This document shows positions 9,377 through 18,823 of a stretch of DNA of 33,548 nucleotides, piece by piece. The stretch is from assembly GCA_029243935.1 (NCBI GenBank), contig JAQWRB010000088.1, positions 1 to 33,548 of the forward strand, given 5' to 3'. The notes below the pieces were generated by a model. The model searched no databases and was not told the DNA's origin. It saw nothing but the letters and a program-made list of their open reading frames with translations. The stretch is from Alphaproteobacteria bacterium. GTDB lineage: Bacteria > Pseudomonadota > Alphaproteobacteria > TMED109. Both the position numbers and the translations under genes were made by a program. Positions within the stretch are counted from its first letter, which is position 1, and each line of letters opens with the position of its first letter.

Positions 9377-11161
9377 ATGCAAGAGTATAACGCACCTATA
9401 GAAGATATTTTATTTGTTATAAATAATCTAACGTCAACTATTGAAAACAATAATGAAGAATACTCTGATGTAGAGCTGATGAAACAGATATTTGAAGAAG
9501 CTGGTAAATTTGCAACTAATATTTTAGCACCTCTCAATAGCCTTGGCGATAAAGAAGGAATCTCATTAGAAAATGGCTTAGTTAGAATGCCTAATGGTTT
9601 TGTAGATGCTTATAATCAATATATCAAAGGTGGATGGGCATCAGTTGCAGGTTCTAAAGAGTATGGAGGTCAGGAAATGCCCTGGAAAATTGTTGGGGGT
9701 TTAAACGAAGTTTGGCATGCTGCAAATATGAGTTTTTCTCTTAACATGCTGTTAACGCAAGGCGCAATAGAAGTAATAGAAGCTTATGGAACTAAAGAAC
9801 AAAAACAAAAATATTTACCAAAAATGATTAGTGGAGAATGGTCAGGAACTATGAATCTTACAGAGCCACAAGCTGGATCTGATTTATCTTTGTTAAAAAC
9901 AAAGGCTATTCCTCATAATGAATTCTATAAAATATATGGAAACAAAATATATATTACTCATGGTGACCAAGATATGACTGAAAATATTATTCACCTAGTA
10001 TTGGCAAGACTGCCAGATGCTCCTGAAGGAAGTAAAGGCATATCATTATTCATTTCTCCTAAAAATATGATCTCTAAAGATGGAAAAATATTAGAAAAGA
10101 ACGATGTGCGAGTAGTTTCTATTGAACATAAACTTGGGACAATAGCCAGCCCTACTTGCGTATTAGCATTTGGAGATAATGAAGGATCAATTTCAGAATT
10201 AATTGCTCATGAAAATGGTGGGCTTAAAGCCATGTTCACTATGATGAATAATGCTAGACTAAATGTCGGAATCCAGGGAGTATCTATAGCAGAAAGGGCT
10301 TATCAGCAGGCCTTAAACTTTTCCTTAACTCGTCTACAAGGAAACTCTATTGATAATGCTACTGAAGGAACAGTAGCTATTATAGATCATCCAGATGTTC
10401 AAAGGATGCTAATGGATATGAAGTCTAGAACGGAAGCAATGCGCGCTCTCTCATTATATACTGCAAGTGAGTTAGATCTCACTAAAAGAGCTTCATCTGA
10501 GAAAATTAAAAAAAAAGCACAAGAAAATTTGGATATATTAACTCCCATAGTAAAAACATGGTGCACAGACCAAGGAGTATTAATTGCATCTACTGGAGTT
10601 CAAGTACATGGAGGAATGGGTTTTATTGAAGAAACTGGAGCTGCACAATATTATAGGGATGCAAGAATACTTCCAATATACGAAGGAACAAATGGCATTC
10701 AAGCTTTAGACCTTTTAAGAAGAAAGCTTACGATGGATGATGGGAATGTATTTAAAAGGTTCTTAAATGAAATGAAAAATGATGCAGAAATTTGTATAGC
10801 AATTAAAGACGGCGAGTTGCCTTATATTGGCAACAAAGTTATAAAAGCTATTAATATCTTAGAAGAAACTGCAGATGAACTTCTTTCGATGTGGAAACAT
10901 AATAAAAGACAAGCCGCCTCTGGTGCCACTCCATTTATAGATATGTGCGGTAGTATATTTGGTGGATGGATGATGGCTAAAAGTGCATTAAAAGCTTCTC
11001 AATTATTAAAAAACAATAAAAAAGATAAATTTTTAATTTCTAAAATATCTACTTCATTATTTTATATAGACACTGTTTTAGAATCTGCTTTAAGTTTAAA
11101 AAATGTAGTAATTAATGCTCATAAAAATGTAGACTCGATATTATTTAATATAGAAAACTAA
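9377..11161 (+). CDS. acyl-CoA dehydrogenase, large (~594 aa) DmdC-like type
   Basis: GTMNLTEPQAGSDLSLLKTKA, GVQVHGGMGFIEETGAAQYYRDARILPIYEGTNGIQALDLLRRKL; size and C-terminal extension as in DmdC-type ACADs. Confidence 0.9.
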   Translation: MQEYNAPIEDILFVINNLTSTIENNNEEYSDVELMKQIFEEAGKFATNILAPLNSLGDKEGISLENGLVRMPNGFVDAYNQYIKGGWASVAGSKEYGGQEMPWKIVGGLNEVWHAANMSFSLNMLLTQGAIEVIEAYGTKEQKQKYLPKMISGEWSGTMNLTEPQAGSDLSLLKTKAIPHNEFYKIYGNKIYITHGDQDMTENIIHLVLARLPDAPEGSKGISLFISPKNMISKDGKILEKNDVRVVSIEHKLGTIASPTCVLAFGDNEGSISELIAHENGGLKAMFTMMNNARLNVGIQGVSIAERAYQQALNFSLTRLQGNSIDNATEGTVAIIDHPDVQRMLMDMKSRTEAMRALSLYTASELDLTKRASSEKIKKKAQENLDILTPIVKTWCTDQGVLIASTGVQVHGGMGFIEETGAAQYYRDARILPIYEGTNGIQALDLLRRKLTMDDGNVFKRFLNEMKNDAEICIAIKDGELPYIGNKVIKAINILEETADELLSMWKHNKRQAASGATPFIDMCGSIFGGWMMAKSALKASQLLKNNKKDKFLISKISTSLFYIDTVLESALSLKNVVINAHKNVDSILFNIEN

Positions 11162-12006
11162 TCTGTTAAATCTGCTTGAGCTGATAAAGACATTTTTCCA
11201 TATTGATCTTTAATCCATAAATCCAATCCAGTAGAAGTCTTAATTGCCTGAGCATATATTTCTCCTCCCACAAAAACTGGCCTGAGCAATTTAAAACTAA
11301 ACTTATTAAGCTTTTGTTTAGTGACTTTAATTATATTATTAATTAAATCCAACAAAAATGTTGCCATTAAAGGACCATGAACAACTATGTCAGGATAACC
11401 CTCAACATTAGTTGCATACGGAAAGTCATAATGAATTCTGTGCGTGTTATGTGTTAATGCAGAATAACGAAATAACATTTCTTGTGAAGTTTTCCATACT
11501 TTTTCAAAATCATAATGTTCTGGTGATTTAATGCTTGTATTAGCTTTAGTTTTCTGCGTGTTTTTATCTTCTCTATATACTAGGTTTTGATATTCATTAA
11601 TTAACACACCACTATTATTAGAAATTTTATGATTAATTCTTAAAAAAGTTAGATTTCCTGTAGATCCAACTTTGTTTTTTATAGACTCAATAGTAGATAT
11701 TTTTTTAACCTCTTCCCCTATTAATATAGGCTTATGGAAAATAATTTCTCCTCCTGCATACATTCGAATAGGTAATTGTATAGGAGGCATAAACCCTCTT
11801 CTTTTTTCATGCCCATCAGGACCTAGGTTTTTTTGTAATGGTAAATTTAAAAAATACAACCAATGCCAACCATATGGAACTTCTTTAATATTTATATTCT
11901 CATAATTAAATACTGCTGCCATAGCCTTAATTGGGAATTCATTTATATATTCACTATTATCTATAAACCTTCCTATCCATTGATCTAGTTCTTCACTATT
12001 ACTCAT
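11158..12006 (-). CDS. MaoC / FAS1-like hydratase (mesaconyl-C4-CoA hydratase-like)
   Basis: Hot-dog motif RYSALTHNTHRIHYDFPYATNVEGYPDIVVHGPLMATFLLDL; N-terminal FAS1-like dehydratase region with GYGWHWLYFL-type sequence. Confidence 0.8.
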   Translation of the reverse strand: MSNSEELDQWIGRFIDNSEYINEFPIKAMAAVFNYENINIKEVPYGWHWLYFLNLPLQKNLGPDGHEKRRGFMPPIQLPIRMYAGGEIIFHKPILIGEEVKKISTIESIKNKVGSTGNLTFLRINHKISNNSGVLINEYQNLVYREDKNTQKTKANTSIKSPEHYDFEKVWKTSQEMLFRYSALTHNTHRIHYDFPYATNVEGYPDIVVHGPLMATFLLDLINNIIKVTKQKLNKFSFKLLRPVFVGGEIYAQAIKTSTGLDLWIKDQYGKMSLSAQADLTD

Positions 12007-13123
12007 TATATTCTTCTCTTATATTTATAGAATTTTCGCCTACTCTTGGAACCTTACTTATAATATTTTCTTCCCCTAACACTATTGATGGAGGAGCAAT
12101 TAAATCTATTTCCTGGTCTCCAATAGTACATTTAATTTTTCTTAACTGTGGATGTTTTTCTAGATCTTCAATAGAATTTAATACCCCACATGCTATTTTT
12201 TCTTTTCTCAATCTCTCTACTATTAAATCCTTATCATATTTAACAAATTCATTTGAGATGATTTTATCTAATTCAATTCTATTTTTAACCCTTTTTGTAG
12301 GCTCATTAAACCTTGAGTCCGCATACAAATCATTTAACATTAATACTGATATGCATAATTTAACCCATTCTCTTTCATTCTGAATAGAAATTAAGATTCT
12401 TTTGCCACATTTAGCATAATAGGCTCCATAAGGTGCAATGGAAGGATGAGATAATCCTAATCTTTTTACAGACCTATTTCCATAAACTGTTTGTAAATAA
12501 GGAACATTCATCCAATCCGCCATTCCATCAAATAAGGAAACTTGAATCGCTGTTCCTTTTCCTGTTTTTTCTCTGGTATATAAGGCTTGTAAAATTGATG
12601 AATGAGCATTCATTCCGCACGCTATATCACAGACTGATACTCCAACTCTACCTTCTTCTTCTGGTGTACCAGTAACACTGCATAGGCCAGTTTCAGCTTG
12701 AACTAATAAATCATAGGCTTTCATGTCTCTATAAGGACCAGCTTCCCCATATCCTGAAATATCACAGGTAATTAATTTTGGATTTAAATCTCTCATAATT
12801 TTAGAATCTAAGCCTGCTCTATCAGATGCCCCTGGAGCTAAATTTTGAATATAAATATCAGCAGAAGAAATAATTTTTTTTAATAAACTTAAGTCTTCTT
12901 TATTTTTAATATCTATAACCAAAGACTCTTTTCCTCTATTTAACCATACAAAATATGCACTTTCACCTTTTACATCTTTATCATAATATCTAGCAAAATC
13001 CCCTTCTGCTCTCTCTATCTTAATCACTCGAGCACCAGCTTCAGCTAATCTTAAAGAACATAAGGGAGCTGCAACTGCCTGCTCTAAAGAAACTACTAAT
13101 ATACCTTCTAATGATTTCAACAT
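11999..13123 (-). CDS. CaiB/BaiF-family CoA-transferase
   Basis: LEGILVVSLEQAVAAPLCSLRLAEAGARVIKIERAEGDFARYYD, FVWLNRGKESLVIDIK, YDLLVQAETGLCSVTGTPEE, QVSLFDGMADWM. Confidence 0.93.
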   Translation of the reverse strand: MLKSLEGILVVSLEQAVAAPLCSLRLAEAGARVIKIERAEGDFARYYDKDVKGESAYFVWLNRGKESLVIDIKNKEDLSLLKKIISSADIYIQNLAPGASDRAGLDSKIMRDLNPKLITCDISGYGEAGPYRDMKAYDLLVQAETGLCSVTGTPEEEGRVGVSVCDIACGMNAHSSILQALYTREKTGKGTAIQVSLFDGMADWMNVPYLQTVYGNRSVKRLGLSHPSIAPYGAYYAKCGKRILISIQNEREWVKLCISVLMLNDLYADSRFNEPTKRVKNRIELDKIISNEFVKYDKDLIVERLRKEKIACGVLNSIEDLEKHPQLRKIKCTIGDQEIDLIAPPSIVLGEENIISKVPRVGENSINIREEYNE

Positions 13124-13129
13124 ATTCTC

Positions 13130-14323
13130 CTAGTAAGATTTTTTAAGACCTAATACATTTTGAGCAATAAATGCCAATATTAAATTTGTTGATATTGGAG
13201 CAATTTGATAAAGCCTTGCCTCTCTATATTTTCTTTCAATATCATAATCCTCTGCAAAGCCATACCCACCAAAAGTTTGAATTGCAGCTTCTGCGGCTTT
13301 CCATGAAGCCTCTGAAGATAGTAGTTTAGCTATATTAGCTTCAGTACCACAAGAAATATTATTATCAAATAGTTTTGCTGCCCTATCAACCATCAATCCT
13401 GCGGCTTCAGTTTCTGCATATGCCCTAGAAATTGGAAATTGTATTCCTTGATTTTGTCCTATTGGTCTTCCAAAAACCACTCTTGAAGAAGCATATTCTG
13501 TAGTTCTGTCTAGAAAAAACTTTGCATCTCCAATACATTCAGCAGCTATTAATATGCGTTCTGCGTTCATACCATCTAATATATATTTAAATCCTTTTCC
13601 TTCTTCGCCTATTAAACTATCAAAAGGAATTTCTAAATCATCAAAAAATACTTCAGTGGTTGCATGATTGATCATTGTTTTAATTGGCTTAATAGTTAAA
13701 CCATTATTTTTTGCTTTCTGCATATCTATAATAAATAATGACAAACCTTCCGTTCTTTTTAAACTTTTATCAGCACTAGTTCTTGCCAAAAGTAACATTA
13801 AATCAGAATACTCGGCCCTACTTGTCCATACTTTTTGACCATTGATAATGTAACCATTATTATTCTTTTCTGCTTTTGTTCTAATTGATAATGTATCCGT
13901 TCCCGCATCTGGTTCAGTGACGCCAAATGCTTGTAAACGCAATTCTCCTGAAGAAATTTTTGGTAAATATTTATTTTTTTGTTCCTTTGAACCATGCCTT
14001 AATAAAGCACCCATAATATACATCTGCGCATGACAGGCTGCACCATTTCCTCCAGACCTTTGTATCTCTTCAAGAATTGCACAAGCTGCTTCAAGTGGAA
14101 GCCCAGAACCTCCATATTCCTCAGGTATTAAACAAGCCAAGTAACCTGCATCAGTTAAAGCCTTAACAAACTTTTCAGGATATGCTCTTGCACCATCAAG
14201 CTTTCTCCAATATTCACCAGGGAAATTATCACATAAAGTTCTCACTCCATCTCTAATATCTTTCCAAGCGTTTGATTCTATACTTGCTATACCTCGAACT
14301 CTATTATTATTTTCTAGCAACAT
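13130..14323 (-). CDS. acyl-CoA dehydrogenase
   Basis: FGVTEPDAGTDTLSIRTKAEKNNNGYIINGQKVWTS, RVVFGRPIGQNQGIQFPIS, IQTFGGYGFAEDYDIERKYREARLYQIAPIST. Confidence 0.93.
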   Translation of the reverse strand: MLLENNNRVRGIASIESNAWKDIRDGVRTLCDNFPGEYWRKLDGARAYPEKFVKALTDAGYLACLIPEEYGGSGLPLEAACAILEEIQRSGGNGAACHAQMYIMGALLRHGSKEQKNKYLPKISSGELRLQAFGVTEPDAGTDTLSIRTKAEKNNNGYIINGQKVWTSRAEYSDLMLLLARTSADKSLKRTEGLSLFIIDMQKAKNNGLTIKPIKTMINHATTEVFFDDLEIPFDSLIGEEGKGFKYILDGMNAERILIAAECIGDAKFFLDRTTEYASSRVVFGRPIGQNQGIQFPISRAYAETEAAGLMVDRAAKLFDNNISCGTEANIAKLLSSEASWKAAEAAIQTFGGYGFAEDYDIERKYREARLYQIAPISTNLILAFIAQNVLGLKKSY

Positions 14324-14375
14324 TAGTTTCCTTTTTTCTATGACTAAATAAGTTTAGCTTAAAATATAAAATAAG

Positions 14376-15236
14376 TTATATTTTCTTAATAACTTTATAA
14401 ATTTCTGTAAAATCACCTAAAGGTAAACTTTTTTCCCCTTCTTGAAAATAATTTTTTACCACTTTTGCAATTTTTATAGGCATTCCATTTGATATAGCTT
14501 CACTTAAATACAATTCTAAATCTTTATTCATTAAAGACATCCTAAAAGCAGCATCATAACTTTCTGTTAATATTCTATTAGGAAACTTATCTAGAGTAGC
14601 ACTGTTTTTACCAGTAGATACGTTTAAAACGTTTAACATAGTTTCCATATCTAAATTATTTTTTAATCCTAATAATATTGCTTCTGAAGTTGATGACATG
14701 GCCACAGCAGATAAATAATTATTTATTAATTTCATTATTTGACCTTGCCCAGGTTCTTTTCCTACAAAAAATATAGACTTACTAAAACAATCTAAATCAT
14801 CTCTTATTTCATCAAGAAGTTTTTGTGACCCACTCCACATAATTGTAATAGTTGCATTGATTGCCCCTGATTTACCTCCACTAACAGGAGCATCAATATA
14901 AGATATATTTGCTTTATTTAAAGCCTCTATTAGAGGTTTAGTTTCTTGTAAACCAATTGTTGATAAATTTATTATATGCCTAACTAACTTTTCATTTGAA
15001 TTGAGTATATTATTAATTACATTACTTGAAGCTTTACCATCGGGTACAGAAATAAAAATTATTTCAGAAACTGATACTAATTGCTCTAATGATTTAGCTA
15101 TAAAAGATCCTTTTGGTGCCTTATTTTCTAAATCATCAATATCATAAACTGTTAATTTTTTTGACGATTTTAAAAGATTAGTAGCTATAGGTTTTCCCAT
15201 TTCTCCTAAACCTATAAATCCATATGAATTAATCAT
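14376..15236 (-). CDS. NAD(P)-dependent beta-hydroxyacid dehydrogenase (3-hydroxyisobutyrate / tartronate semialdehyde reductase family)
   Basis: YGFIGLGEMGKPIATNLLKS, DAPVSGGKSGAINATITIMWSG, KLINNYLSA, MNKDLELYL. Confidence 0.9.
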   Translation of the reverse strand: MINSYGFIGLGEMGKPIATNLLKSSKKLTVYDIDDLENKAPKGSFIAKSLEQLVSVSEIIFISVPDGKASSNVINNILNSNEKLVRHIINLSTIGLQETKPLIEALNKANISYIDAPVSGGKSGAINATITIMWSGSQKLLDEIRDDLDCFSKSIFFVGKEPGQGQIMKLINNYLSAVAMSSTSEAILLGLKNNLDMETMLNVLNVSTGKNSATLDKFPNRILTESYDAAFRMSLMNKDLELYLSEAISNGMPIKIAKVVKNYFQEGEKSLPLGDFTEIYKVIKKI

Positions 15237-15637
15237 ATCTTAGAAAATTCTTCTTCTACATCTATACCGTCTTCTTCCAATACTTTCCTTGCATGCCTAA
15301 ATGCCTCTACTCCACTAGGAACCCCGCAATAAATCGTAATTTGAAGCAAGACGTCCTTAAGCTCTTCAAGGTCACAACCATTTTTAATAGCCCCCCTAAA
15401 ATGGATAGAAAATTCTTGCCATTTATTAAGAGCTGATAACATACATAGATTATTCATACTTCTTTGTTTGTCTGACAACTTAGTTTTTGTCCAAACTTCT
15501 CCCCAGCAATACTTAGTAATTAACTCTTGAAATTCTCTATTAAAACTATCTGAACCATTTATAGATTTATCTACATATTCAGAAGACAAAACTTTTTTTC
15601 TTGCTTCTAGACCTTTTTTATATAAATCATCTTTCAT
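15233..15637 (-). CDS. carboxymuconolactone decarboxylase family protein
   Basis: ITKYCWGEVWTKTKLSDKQRSMNNLCMLSALNKWQEFSIHFRGAIKNGCDLEELKDVLLQITIYCGVPSGVEAFRHA: PcaC-like fold motif. Confidence 0.88.
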   Translation of the reverse strand: MKDDLYKKGLEARKKVLSSEYVDKSINGSDSFNREFQELITKYCWGEVWTKTKLSDKQRSMNNLCMLSALNKWQEFSIHFRGAIKNGCDLEELKDVLLQITIYCGVPSGVEAFRHARKVLEEDGIDVEEEFSKI

Positions 15638-15672
15638 ATAAATCTCCTATAATAAATCTTACTATCGTTATT

Positions 15673-16266
15673 TTATTCTAATAATATAGCTTCACCTAAC
15701 ACAGCTTTTCTAAAACGTGTTTTTATATAAGCACCTTCTCTAATAGGTAATACCAAAGGACCTTCTTCATTATTTATTTTTATTTGTGAAAAAGTTAATT
15801 CATTTATCAAGTTTATATTTAAAGATAAGGACAATAATTGATCATTTGTTTTAATAATAGATGAATTTTTAATTCCTGCACCAATAGCAATCCCACTTAA
15901 ATCTGCACAATAACCAGTATGAGTTTTTTGGTTGCCTGTTTCTCCATAGAGTTCATTATCAAAGACAACTATTGAAAGGTTTTTTGGATGTTTTACTGCA
16001 ATAGTAGCTAAAGATCCTATCCCCATTAACATTTCTCCATCACCCGTAATAACGATTACTTTTCTTTTAGGTTGAGATAATGCTAAACCTAAACCAATCA
16101 TACAAGAATTACCCATTCCTCCCCAAACATAAAAGTTTAATTCATTATCTCCTAAGGACGCGACATCCCAACAAGTTCCTCCTAATCCATTAATAATTAA
16201 TGAATTATTTCTATTTTTTAATAGTTGTGTAACAACATATCTTCTATTTAGAAAATAATTCTGCAT
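15673..16266 (-). CDS. thiamine pyrophosphate-dependent decarboxylase, C-terminal-half subunit (ComE / sulfopyruvate or phosphonopyruvate decarboxylase beta-like)
   Basis: WGGMGNSCMIGLGLALSQPKRKVIVITGDGEMLMGIGSLATIAVKHPKNLSIVVFDNELYGETGNQKTHT: TPP-binding GDG-N motif in a ~200 aa protein. Confidence 0.85.
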   Translation of the reverse strand: MQNYFLNRRYVVTQLLKNRNNSLIINGLGGTCWDVASLGDNELNFYVWGGMGNSCMIGLGLALSQPKRKVIVITGDGEMLMGIGSLATIAVKHPKNLSIVVFDNELYGETGNQKTHTGYCADLSGIAIGAGIKNSSIIKTNDQLLSLSLNINLINELTFSQIKINNEEGPLVLPIREGAYIKTRFRKAVLGEAILLE

Positions 16267-16269
16267 AAA

Positions 16270-16788
16270 CTATTCCTTAAATGCTTTAGAGCCAATTAGA
16301 CGCTGAGATAGTAAAACTGCTGTTGCACAATTTGATTTATAGGCTAATCCCATCATAGCATATACAGTATCTTGAACTTCCTCAGCTTTTTCACACCTGA
16401 CTACATTAATATCTAGTGCAGATAATACTTTTTCTGTTGCTTTTCCCATAGGTACTTGCCAGGGATTAAATTCATTCCATTCACCTCTCATAGTAACAAT
16501 CATAAGAAGTGGAAAATTACACGCACGAGTTATAGAAGCTAATGCATTAATGCAATTGCCTACTCCACTTGACTGCATCAATAAAACTCCTTTTTCTCCT
16601 CCTAACCAAGCTCCAGCTAACAAACCCATACCTTCTTCTTCTGTGGTCAAACTAACCATATTCATGTTTTTATTATTTTGACAAAATTCAATTAAGCTTT
16701 TATGTCCCGCATCTGGAACATAGGCTATTTGTCTTATGTTATTTTTCTTTAAAACTTCGTATATTTTTAAAGGCCAATTTATGTCCAT
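16270..16788 (-). CDS. thiamine pyrophosphate-dependent decarboxylase, N-terminal-half subunit (ComD-like alpha)
   Basis: IRQIAYVPDAGHKSLIEFC, SLTTEEEGMGLLAGAWLGGEKGVLLMQSSGVGNCINALASI; adjacent to its partner subunit. Confidence 0.85.
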   Translation of the reverse strand: MDINWPLKIYEVLKKNNIRQIAYVPDAGHKSLIEFCQNNKNMNMVSLTTEEEGMGLLAGAWLGGEKGVLLMQSSGVGNCINALASITRACNFPLLMIVTMRGEWNEFNPWQVPMGKATEKVLSALDINVVRCEKAEEVQDTVYAMMGLAYKSNCATAVLLSQRLIGSKAFKE

Positions 16789-16878
16789 TTTTGTATATTC
16801 TCACTCATATAAACTTTATTCCTAAAACAACTTTGCAATATTGATTATACAAAGAAAAAACTTTATTGAAAGTAATTC

Positions 16879-16907
16879 TTGATCCATTATATACAGTCGT
16901 ATATAAC
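16879..16907 (+). promoter_or_regulatory. predicted sigma-70-type promoter of moaA (TTGATC-N17-TATAAC) overlapped by a perfect inverted repeat TTATATAC-agtc-GTATATAA (16887-16906)
   Basis: Read directly; the minus strand of the same repeat gives TATAAT (16892-16887) toward the 16788 operon. Confidence 0.5.
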
Positions 16908-16937
16908 CATATGCATTGATAATAAATTGAAAATAAT

Positions 16938-17957
16938 ATGATAGAAAAAACACTAACTAATATTGCTCCTTTGATAGACCCATTTGGTAGAGCAATATCA
17001 TATCTTCGTGTATCGTTGACAGATCGTTGTGACTTCAGATGTGTTTATTGTATGGCAGAAAATATGACTTTTTTACCTAAATCAGATGTATTGTCACTTG
17101 AAGAAATAGAAACTTTATGCACCTCCTTTATAAACCTAGGTACAAAAAAAATTAGGCTAACAGGAGGAGAACCTTTAGTTAGAAAAAATGTTTTAAAACT
17201 TATTAAAGCTTTAGGGTCAAAAATAGGTTATGGACTTGATGAATTAACACTAACTACTAATGGCAGTCAACTTCCTAGATTTTCTGAACAATTATATGAT
17301 TATGGGGTTAGAAGAGTAAATGTTTCTATTGATACATTAAAACCAGATTTATTTAAAAAAATTACTAGGTGGGGTGATCTCAATAAAGTTTTAGAGGGAT
17401 TAAAGTCTGCAAGCAAGTCTGGTTTAAAATGTAAAATAAATGCCGTAGCTCTAAAGGGTGTCAATGAAGACGAACTAGGAGATATGATTGAATGGGCACA
17501 TAAAGAAGGACATGACTTTACTGTAATTGAAACTATGCCAATGGGAGAAATTACAGAAGACAGAACAGATCAGTATTTACCTTTATCTATGGTGAGGGCA
17601 AAACTAAAAGAAAAGTATACTCTCACTGAAAGTGAATATAAAACTGGTGGACCGGCAAGATATGTTAAAATTGAAGAGACAGGAGGAAGATTAGGCTTTA
17701 TAACTCCTCTTACTCACAACTTTTGTGAATCTTGTAATAGGGTTAGACTAACATGTACTGGCATGCTTTATATGTGTTTAGGACAAGATGATTCAGCAGA
17801 CCTAAGAAAAGAGTTATTAAAAGGTAAAACGGGCGTAGAACTAGAGGATGCTATCAGAGAAGCTATTTCTAGAAAACCTAAAGGTCATGATTTTGAAATT
17901 AGTAGAAGATCTTCTGGTCCTGCAGTTAAAAGACACATGAGTGTGACAGGCGGTTAA
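16938..17957 (+). CDS. moaA: GTP 3',8-cyclase (MoaA)
   Basis: Radical [22 protein letters not shown], second cluster [13 protein letters not shown]...C, conserved C-terminal GG. Confidence 0.97.
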   Translation: MIEKTLTNIAPLIDPFGRAISYLRVSLTDRCDFRCVYCMAENMTFLPKSDVLSLEEIETLCTSFINLGTKKIRLTGGEPLVRKNVLKLIKALGSKIGYGLDELTLTTNGSQLPRFSEQLYDYGVRRVNVSIDTLKPDLFKKITRWGDLNKVLEGLKSASKSGLKCKINAVALKGVNEDELGDMIEWAHKEGHDFTVIETMPMGEITEDRTDQYLPLSMVRAKLKEKYTLTESEYKTGGPARYVKIEETGGRLGFITPLTHNFCESCNRVRLTCTGMLYMCLGQDDSADLRKELLKGKTGVELEDAIREAISRKPKGHDFEISRRSSGPAVKRHMSVTGG

Positions 17958-18035
17958 AAATTTCTTTTAACTTAATTTATTAAATGTTAACTTTTTTATA
18001 TTCTATTAATAATTTTAAACGGTATTATCATTATC

Positions 18036-18803
18036 ATGAAATTTAATAAAATAGCTTTTATAGCATCTAAGGCAAAAGATGCACAAAAAGCATTAAAAGA
18101 ATTATCCCAAACTTATAAAAATATAAAAGTAGATGATGCAGATGCTATTGTCGCTTTAGGAGGTGATGGACTTCTTCTCAATGTTATTGAAACCTATGGT
18201 ATTAAAAATATACCTATATATGGAATGAATAGAGGAACTATAGGGTTTTTAATGAACATTTATTCTAAGGATAACCTTTTGGAAAGAATCAATAATGCAA
18301 TTGTTACAAAAGTTTCTCCTTTAGAAATGGAAGCATATGATATAAATAATAAAAAATATAAAGGTATAGCTATTAATGAAGTATCACTTTTAAGACAATC
18401 TAGAATGACTGCAAAAGTAGGTATAAATGTCAATAATAAGAAACGTCTTAATGAATTAGTATGTGATGGAGTGATGGTAGCTACTCCTGCAGGAAGTACC
18501 GCATATAACCTTTCTGCAAATGGTCCAATTCTTCCTATAAATTCTAAGTTATTATCTTTAACATCAATATGCGCTTTTAGACCAAGGAGATGGAGTGGTG
18601 CACTATTACCTAAAACTTCTATTGTACAGTTTAATATTAAAGAACCAGAAACAAGAGGAGTCAGTGCCACTGCTGGCAACCTTGAAGTAAGGAATGTAAA
18701 GACCGTAAATATTAAGTTATCTAAAAAATTATCATTTAAGCTATTATTTGATACTGAAAGTAGTCTTGAAGAAAAATTTATAAATGAACAATTTTCATCA
18801 TAA
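18036..18803 (+). CDS. nadK: NAD kinase
   Basis: VALGGDGLLLNVIE, GMNRGTIGFLMN, LNELVCDGVMVATPAGSTAYNLSANGPILP. Confidence 0.96.
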   Translation: MKFNKIAFIASKAKDAQKALKELSQTYKNIKVDDADAIVALGGDGLLLNVIETYGIKNIPIYGMNRGTIGFLMNIYSKDNLLERINNAIVTKVSPLEMEAYDINNKKYKGIAINEVSLLRQSRMTAKVGINVNNKKRLNELVCDGVMVATPAGSTAYNLSANGPILPINSKLLSLTSICAFRPRRWSGALLPKTSIVQFNIKEPETRGVSATAGNLEVRNVKTVNIKLSKKLSFKLLFDTESSLEEKFINEQFSS

Positions 18804-18823
18804 TAAAATAAGAGAGATAAAAA

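Noticed and set aside
11155-11163. Convergent genes sharing stop-codon bases (also at 20842-20845 and 1457-1464)
   Set aside because: Real, but ordinary in a streamlined genome.
16880-16901. TGATCC...CGTA upstream of moaA as another sigma-E promoter
   Set aside because: Spacer is only 12 nt versus 16 in the three regulon candidates; the region is better explained as a sigma-70 promoter (TTGATC-N17-TATAAC) with an inverted repeat.
18260-18679. 139-aa antisense ORF
   Set aside because: Antisense to nadK, no recognisable domain; shadow ORF.
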